From positions 4,877-68,876 of the forward strand of contig NZ_JBHYXZ010000032.1 in the NCBI RefSeq assembly GCF_042752395.1: a stretch of DNA of 64,000 nt. Reading direction: 5' to 3'. Under the pieces are notes generated by a model. It saw only the letters and a list, made by a program, of their open reading frames with translations, was not told where the DNA came from and made no database searches. This document shows positions 59,378 to 64,000 of this stretch, in pieces. Every line of letters starts with the position of its first letter. Positions within the stretch are counted from its first letter, which is position 1. The position numbers and the translations under genes are program-made. This DNA is from Actinosynnema sp042752395. Its GTDB lineage: Bacteria > Actinomycetota > Actinomycetes > Mycobacteriales > Pseudonocardiaceae.

Positions 59378-60211
59378 TCACCGCCCGACGTCACCGGAAC
59401 CGGCGGGTCGGGTGGGGTCGCCGTGGCCCAGGGCCGTGCCGACCTCGGCCGCGACGGCCGCCATGCCGGCCGCGTTGGGGTGGAAGGACGCGGCGGTCCT
59501 GGCGAGGTTGCGGGTGAACGGCTGGAGCCACGGCTCGGGCGCGCCGAGGGCGTGGGTGCGGCTCGCCCGCGACACCGCGACGAGGTCGGCGCCGCTGCGG
59601 TCGGCGGCCAGCGCGCAGGCCGCTTCCAGGGCTTCCTGGACGGCGCGCAGGGCGGTGATCTCCTCCGGGGTGAAGGGGATGTCCGGGGCGGGTTCGGTGT
59701 GGGGCCCGATGACGGTCAGGTAGTCGACCAGCACGACCCGGGCGCGCGGGGCCCGGCGGCGGACCTCGTCGACCACCCGGGCGAGGCCGGCGGCGGTCCG
59801 GTCGACGTCGGCCGGGGTGGGCTCGGGGATGGTGGGGCCGTAGGTCGCCGTGAGCACGTCGGCCATCGGGCCGTCGGGTTCGACGCGGGTCCAGGCGGTG
59901 GTCAGCAGCGAGCCCGCGAAGCGCAGGTCGTTGCCGCCGGCGGTGACGGTGACCAGGTCCGCGGTCGCGGGGACGCCGTCGACCTGGGGCGGGAACTCCA
60001 CGCCGGTCAGCGTCACCTGGGGTTCGTCCAGGATCGTGGCGACCGTCGCGCCGGAGACGGTCAGGTCCACCAGGTCCGCCCCCAGCGCGGCGGCCAGCAG
60101 GCTCGGGTAGTTGCGGCCGGAGCGGGCGGCGTTGGTGTCCACCAGCGGGGCGATGCCCGGACCGGCGGCGAAGGAGCTGCCCAGGGCGGCGTAGGTCATC
60201 CGGGACGTCAC
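59378..60211 (-). CDS. SGNH/GDSL-family hydrolase
   Basis: The product is 277 aa from GTG 60211 (ATG 60199 also fits). Block I reads ALGSSFAAGPG, with the Ser nucleophile in GSS in place of GDS; block III has AGGNDL and block V SFHPNAAG, where Asp is replaced by Asn before His-dependent catalysis (usual DxxH appears as FHPN in this subgroup). No signal peptide is visible, so it is cytoplasmic or leaderless. Likely an esterase. The neighbours give no hint of a pathway. Confidence 0.85.
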   Translation of the reverse strand: MTSRMTYAALGSSFAAGPGIAPLVDTNAARSGRNYPSLLAAALGADLVDLTVSGATVATILDEPQVTLTGVEFPPQVDGVPATADLVTVTAGGNDLRFAGSLLTTAWTRVEPDGPMADVLTATYGPTIPEPTPADVDRTAAGLARVVDEVRRRAPRARVVLVDYLTVIGPHTEPAPDIPFTPEEITALRAVQEALEAACALAADRSGADLVAVSRASRTHALGAPEPWLQPFTRNLARTAASFHPNAAGMAAVAAEVGTALGHGDPTRPAGSGDVGR

Positions 60212-60372
60212 GCGCCGGATCCTCCCACGCGAGGGGCACCGTCCCTCCCGGCCACCACCGGTGAGCCGCCGAGGGGTGTCGGCCCGGCCCGTGCGGGTGG
60301 AGCGGCTAATGCCGGGGCTGCGGGCGACGACTACCCGTTCGTCCGCGTTGTCGCCCTGGGAGGGGTCCGGAA

Positions 60373-61020
60373 ATGCTCAACTTATCGAAGATCGCGCCGA
60401 ACGACCTGGTGTCGCTCAGCGGGTGGAGCGCCTACTGGATGCTCGGCACCGCGGAGACCCACGTGTCGGTCTACACGAAGAAGCTGGAGACCCAGCAGTG
60501 GCGGGTCATCCGGAACAACCAGGTGAAGCAGGGGCTGAAGACCCGGGTGTCCGACGTGCCGCCGCCCGACTTGTTCTTCGACGAGTTCCACGTGACCCTC
60601 AACGGGCTGCACCACTTCTACTCCGTCACCGGCCTCATCCTGTCGCGGGACGGTGAGACGCACGCCCGGCCGGAATCCGTGACCTGGGGGAAGGCCAACG
60701 CGATGGCCGCGAAGTTCCTGACCCTGGTCGGGGTGCCGACCACCGTGGAGTCGTTGGCCGCCCAGTTGACCGCGTTCACCGGGTACGCGCCGGTGCCGCC
60801 CCCGCAGGCCCAGCCCGTGCAGCCGGTGCAGGCCCAGCCCGTCCAACCCGCCCAGCCCGTCCAACCCGCGCTGTCGGGCAAGAGGTTCGTGAAGCAGCAC
60901 GTCACGAGGTACACCGGCCCGGCCGTCGAGATGGAACTGGTCGAACCGACCGGCACGGTGCCGTTCGAGACCGAGGAGGTCGTCCTGTACGACGCGCTCG
61001 ACGACGTGTTCAAGAGCTGA
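60373..61020 (+). CDS. Unknown protein with Gln/Pro-rich linker
   Basis: The product is 215 aa from ATG 60373. Residues 1 to about 135 form an alpha/beta domain (NDLVSLSGWSAYWML, FHVTLNGLHHFYSVTGLIL). A linker about 140-165 repeats QAQPVQPV-like units, then a C-terminal segment of about 50 aa follows (KRFVKQHVTRYTG). No signal, membrane or catalytic motif. I do not recognise the family. Bases 61021-61292 downstream hold nothing I can identify. Confidence 0.65.
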   Translation: MLNLSKIAPNDLVSLSGWSAYWMLGTAETHVSVYTKKLETQQWRVIRNNQVKQGLKTRVSDVPPPDLFFDEFHVTLNGLHHFYSVTGLILSRDGETHARPESVTWGKANAMAAKFLTLVGVPTTVESLAAQLTAFTGYAPVPPPQAQPVQPVQAQPVQPAQPVQPALSGKRFVKQHVTRYTGPAVEMELVEPTGTVPFETEEVVLYDALDDVFKS

Positions 61021-61292
61021 CCCGGCGTCGGGCACGTCGGCCGAAGCGCGCCGCCCGTGCGGGTGGCTTCGCCGTTCAGGGCGTCGCGCTCGACCGACCG
61101 GGAGTGGCGCCGGGCGGCGACGACCCGGCTCCTCGTCGGGACCACCGCGCGGAACCCGCCGACCGGTCGCGGTGCTTCGACCGAGGGTCGCCGTTCCGGG
61201 CCGGTCACGCCCGCGGCCGGGTCCGGCCGATCAGGCGGCGCTCCGCGCGACGCGGCCGGACTCGCCCTCGACCCGCTGTCGGGAGTGCTCGT

Positions 61293-61613
61293 CTACTCGC
61301 TCGGCGGGACGGCGCGACGCGCGGTCACGCTCCCGGTCCCCCCTGTCGCGTCGAGCAGGTGGACCAGCACGCGCCGGGCCGCGTCGGCCGCGTCGGCGCC
61401 CGCCAGACCCGTCAGCCGGTCGTCCCACTGCCGACGTACCCGGCGGCTGTCCTCGATGAGCCGCCGGCCGCGGTCGGTGAGCCGGGCGCGGCGCACTCGG
61501 CTGTCGGCGGGGTCCGGCTCCCTCACGACGTAGTCGAGGCGTTCCAGTTCGACCAGGTGCTTGGAGGCCGCCTGCTGGGTGACCTCCAGGAGGTCGGCGA
61601 GCGGTGTGATCAC
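61293..61613 (-). CDS. MarR-type regulator, N-terminally truncated
   Basis: The product is 106 aa. It holds the recognition helix and wing of a MarR winged helix (LEVTQQAASKHLVELERLDYV, then REPDPADSRVRRARLTDRGRRL) and a C-terminal helix. The usual N-terminal dimerisation helices (about 35-45 aa) are absent, and an in-frame TAG stands eight codons before the apparent GTG start. Full MarR proteins are 140-160 aa, so this is probably a remnant unable to dimerise normally. Confidence 0.6.
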   Translation of the reverse strand: MITPLADLLEVTQQAASKHLVELERLDYVVREPDPADSRVRRARLTDRGRRLIEDSRRVRRQWDDRLTGLAGADAADAARRVLVHLLDATGGTGSVTARRAVPPSE

Positions 61614-62025
61614 CTCGATCGAGACCTTCGACTGCTACGAACCGTTCGACACCCGGCCGTGAGCCCGCGTGGCCGCGGGACGCGACGCACCCCACGCAGC
61701 CTCGACCGGGTGACGGGTCCAGGCGCGGACGGGTGGATCGGCGGCGAAGCCGCGTCCCGGGTCCCCGCGGGCGTTCCGGTCCAAGCGCGACAAGAGCGAC
61801 CGTTCCGCCAAGGCCGATCACGACTTGCCGGTCGCCTCGCGTGCGTCGAGAGCGCATCGCTTGTGGACTTCGCGCACGGCGCGCACCGGCAGCCGGCGAG
61901 TGCGTTGTGGATGACGCGATGCGCACGACGTGGCGCGTAGCCGAAGGACTACGGTGAGTGCACCGAGGACGGTGTGACGGACGGCAATTTGATTCATTCC
62001 AGACAAGCCGCCTAGGGTCGGGCGT
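61614..62025. other. Intergenic stretch upstream of fur
   Basis: No supportable gene in 412 bases. The last 45 bases are A/T-rich (around 61984-62005, TTTGATTCATTCCAGAC), which is the position of the FurA-controlled promoter in mycobacterial furA-katG units. A Fur-type operator is likely here but I cannot define its half sites with confidence. Confidence 0.4.
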
Positions 62026-62514
62026 GTGACATCCGACTTCGAGGCGCAGTTGCGGTCGGTCTCCCTGCGCGTGACCCGGCCCCGGTTGGCCGTGCTCGCC
62101 GCGCTGCGCGACCACCCGCACGTCGACACCGAGACGGTGATCACGTTGGTCCGGGCCGACCTGCCGACGGTCTCCCACCAGGCCGTTTACGACGTGCTGC
62201 GGGCGTTGACCGACACCGGCCTGGTGCGGCGCATCCAGCCCGCAGGCGCGACGGCCCGCTACGAGTCCCGGGTCGGCGACAACCACCACCACGTCGTGTG
62301 CCGTTCCTGCGGCGCGATCGCGGACGTCGACTGCGCCGTCGGCCACAGCCCTTGTCTCNNNNNNNNNNCTGCGCGGGCCCCCACCCCTTTGTTCTCACCC
62401 CGCCGCCCGCGGGCATCCCCGCGCTGCCGGGGCGCGGAGGTCGTGTTTTGGGGCACCTGCCCCGACTGCGCGACCCGGAACACCGCCAATGATCAGCCCG
62501 CTGGAAGGAAGTAA
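62026..62514 (+). CDS. furA: Fur-family regulator of katG (FurA-like), interrupted by assembly gap
   Basis: The product is about 162 aa as read, with unknown residues at the gap (62359-62368). It shows the winged helix (RVTRPRLAVLAALRDHPHVDTETV, QAVYDVLRALTDTGLVRRIQ), the metal-site segment HHHVVCRSCGAI and the second Cys pair CPDC near the end. The stretch between the gap and VVFWGTCPDC is Pro/Arg-rich and unlike Fur, so sequence there is probably wrong. The stop lies 1 base before the katG start. FurA represses katG and senses peroxide through metal oxidation in mycobacteria. Confidence 0.85.
   Translation: MTSDFEAQLRSVSLRVTRPRLAVLAALRDHPHVDTETVITLVRADLPTVSHQAVYDVLRALTDTGLVRRIQPAGATARYESRVGDNHHHVVCRSCGAIADVDCAVGHSPCLXXXXARAPTPLFSPRRPRASPRCRGAEVVFWGTCPDCATRNTANDQPAGRK
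62359..62368. other. Assembly gap (10 Ns) inside fur
   Basis: Ten Ns interrupt the fur coding sequence. About 70 bases on the right side read as non-Fur protein, so the true gap may be longer or the flank misassembled. Confidence 0.95.
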
Positions 62515-62515
62515 A

Positions 62516-64000
62516 TTGAGCGACCTCGGGAAGACGCCCCCCTCAAGCGCACAGGGCGTGGACCAGAAGGCCGCGGTCGGCTGCCCGGTCGCGCACGACT
62601 CCGTGACCGCGCACGGGAGCGAGAGCGAGAACCCCGCGATCGACTCGCCGACCCCGAAGACCGGCGGCCGTCCGCGCACGAACCGCGACTGGTGGCCGAA
62701 CCAGCTGGACCTCTCGGTGCTGCACGCGCACTCGCCCAAGGGCAACCCCCTGGGGCCGGACTTCGACTACGCCCGCGAGTTCGCCAAGCTCGACGTCGAG
62801 GCCCTCAAGCGCGACATCGTCGAGGTGCTCACCACCTCGCAGGACTGGTGGCCGGCCGACTTCGGCCACTACGGCGGCCTGATGATCCGCCTGAGCTGGC
62901 ACGCCGCCGGCACCTACCGCACCCACGACGGCCGCGGTGGCGCGGGCGACGGCGGGCAGCGCTTCGCGCCGCTGAACAGCTGGCCCGACAACGCCAACCT
63001 GGACAAGGCGCGGCGTTTGCTGTGGCCGGTCAAGCAGAAGTACGGCCAGAAGATCTCCTGGGCGGACCTGCTGGTCCTCGCCGGCAACGTCGCCCTGGAG
63101 TCCATGGGCTTCAAGACCTTCGGCTTCGGCTTCGGCCGCGAGGACGTCTGGGAGCCGGAGGAGATCTTCTGGGGCCCGGAGGACGCCTGGCTGGGTGACG
63201 AGCGCTACGTCAGCGAGACCGAGATGGCGCCCGAGGTCGGCGCGACCGAGATGGGTCTCATCTACGTCAACCCCGAGGGCCCTCGCGGCAACGCGGACCC
63301 CTTGGCGGCGGCGCACTTCATCCGGGAGACTTTCGGCCGGATGGCGATGAACGACGAGGAGACCGTCGCCCTCATCGCGGGCGGTCACACGTTCGGCAAG
63401 ACCCACGGCGCCGGCGTGGCCGACGGCCACGTGGGTCCGGAGCCCGAGGGCGCGCCGCTGGAGGCGCAGGGCCTCGGCTGGCTCAGCACCCACGGCAGCG
63501 GCAAGGGCGCCGACACGATCACCAGCGGTCTCGAGGTGACGTGGACGGACAAGCCCACGCAGTGGAGCAACCGCTTCTTCGAGATCCTCTTCGGCTACGA
63601 GTGGGAGCTGACCACGAGCCCCGGTGGCGCGAAGCAGTGGGTCGCCAAGGACGCCGAGGCGATCATCCCCGACGCGCACGACCCGTCGAAGAAGCACAAG
63701 CCGACCATGCTCACGACGGACCTGTCGCTGCGCGTGGACCCGGCGTACGAGAAGATCTCCCGCCGTTTCCTGGAGAACCCCGACGAGTTCGCCCTGGCGT
63801 TCGCCAAGGCCTGGTACAAGCTGCTGCACCGCGACATGGGTCCGGTCAGCCGCTACCTGGGGCCGTGGGTCCCCGAGGCGCAGCTGTGGCAGGACCCGGT
63901 GCCGGCCGTGGGCCCCCCGCGCCGGGGGGCCGGGGCCCGGGGGCGGCGGCGGCGAGCGCGACGACGGCGAGCAGGTCCACCGACAGCACGTGCACCAGGG
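62516..64000 (+). CDS. katG: Catalase-peroxidase KatG, 3' end outside window
   Basis: The start is TTG 62516 after GGAAGGA, so a coding search restricted to ATG/GTG misses it. About 465 residues agree with KatG: distal site LSWHAAGTYRTH, the Tyr of the Met-Tyr-Trp adduct in MGLIYVNPEGP, the Met in FGRMAMN, and the proximal heme His in GGHTFGKTHGA. The N-terminal peroxidase domain is complete; the C-terminal one lies beyond the window. After QDPVPAV (position 63910) the frame stays open but turns into a Gly/Arg run unlike any KatG, so 63911-64000 is probably misassembled. KatG removes peroxide and belongs to the fur-katG unit. Confidence 0.92.
   Translation, partial: MSDLGKTPPSSAQGVDQKAAVGCPVAHDSVTAHGSESENPAIDSPTPKTGGRPRTNRDWWPNQLDLSVLHAHSPKGNPLGPDFDYAREFAKLDVEALKRDIVEVLTTSQDWWPADFGHYGGLMIRLSWHAAGTYRTHDGRGGAGDGGQRFAPLNSWPDNANLDKARRLLWPVKQKYGQKISWADLLVLAGNVALESMGFKTFGFGFGREDVWEPEEIFWGPEDAWLGDERYVSETEMAPEVGATEMGLIYVNPEGPRGNADPLAAAHFIRETFGRMAMNDEETVALIAGGHTFGKTHGAGVADGHVGPEPEGAPLEAQGLGWLSTHGSGKGADTITSGLEVTWTDKPTQWSNRFFEILFGYEWELTTSPGGAKQWVAKDAEAIIPDAHDPSKKHKPTMLTTDLSLRVDPAYEKISRRFLENPDEFALAFAKAWYKLLHRDMGPVSRYLGPWVPEAQLWQDPVPAVGPPRRGAGARGRRRRARRRRAGPPTARAPG

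Noticed and set aside
1..64000. tRNA, rRNA or insertion sequences
   Set aside because: I saw no tRNA-like arms, rRNA sequence, transposase or terminal inverted repeats on either strand by eye.

Overview
The window reads as part of a chromosome of a high-GC actinomycete, probably of the Pseudonocardiales (Saccharothrix/Actinosynnema/Lentzea-like). That placement is an inference from GTG/TTG starts, GC-rich third positions, a PknG-type kinase operon, a fur-katG pair, a streptogrisin-like protease and an MbtH-dependent NRPS cluster. Two runs of ten Ns (2189-2198 and 62359-62368) mark assembly gaps. The sequence beside them, and the last ~90 bases of the window, look unreliable.

Layout. 1-7.5 kb: a decayed NB-ARC/TPR gene, a secreted S1 protease, a one-pass membrane protein, an alpha/beta hydrolase, an FMN-riboswitch-like leader with a divergent RibE-RibB fusion coupled to a SAM methyltransferase, and two related small secreted proteins followed by a 14-bp tandem repeat. 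7.5-43.8 kb: a nonribosomal peptide cluster in four transcription units: (i) minus-strand NRPS1 and a lysine 2,3-aminomutase-family enzyme; (ii) plus-strand flavoprotein, ornithine N-hydroxylase, KtzT-like piperazate synthase and a free A domain; (iii) a tightly overlapping 12-gene minus-strand operon (39739 down to 18907); (iv) plus-strand FusB-like FBP protein, a free C domain and an A-PCP protein. 44.1-52.4 kb: a compact operon with trypsin-like protease, PknG-like kinase, vWA protein, GlnX-like membrane protein, solute-binding protein and a Trypco1-type protein. 52.6-56.7 kb: a probable general-stress group (SRPBCC, two zinc alcohol dehydrogenases, a PfpI/DJ-1 protein) preceded by sigma-B/F-type promoter motifs. 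57-62 kb: a NACHT membrane ATPase, a small basic protein, an SGNH hydrolase, an unknown protein and a truncated MarR. 62-64 kb: fur and the 5' part of katG.

How the peptide cluster may work (inference from families and manually read specificity codes). A GHMP threonine kinase, a cysteine-synthase/ATP-grasp fusion and an argininosuccinate-lyase-like enzyme should make 2,3-diaminobutyrate. The KtzI/KtzT pair should make piperazate, activated by the adjacent free A domain with a proline-like code. A free Val A-PCP, a P450 and a type II thioesterase with a Cys nucleophile look like a hydroxylate-and-shuttle route. Both large NRPSs carry one A-less C-PCP module, matching two in-trans suppliers. 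The free C and A-PCP pair resembles the viomycin beta-lysine attachment pair VioM/VioO. A NodU-type carbamoyltransferase and an MFS exporter complete the set. I do not know a natural product with this combination, so I treat the cluster as a candidate new beta-amino-acyl, piperazate- and diaminobutyrate-containing, carbamoylated peptide.
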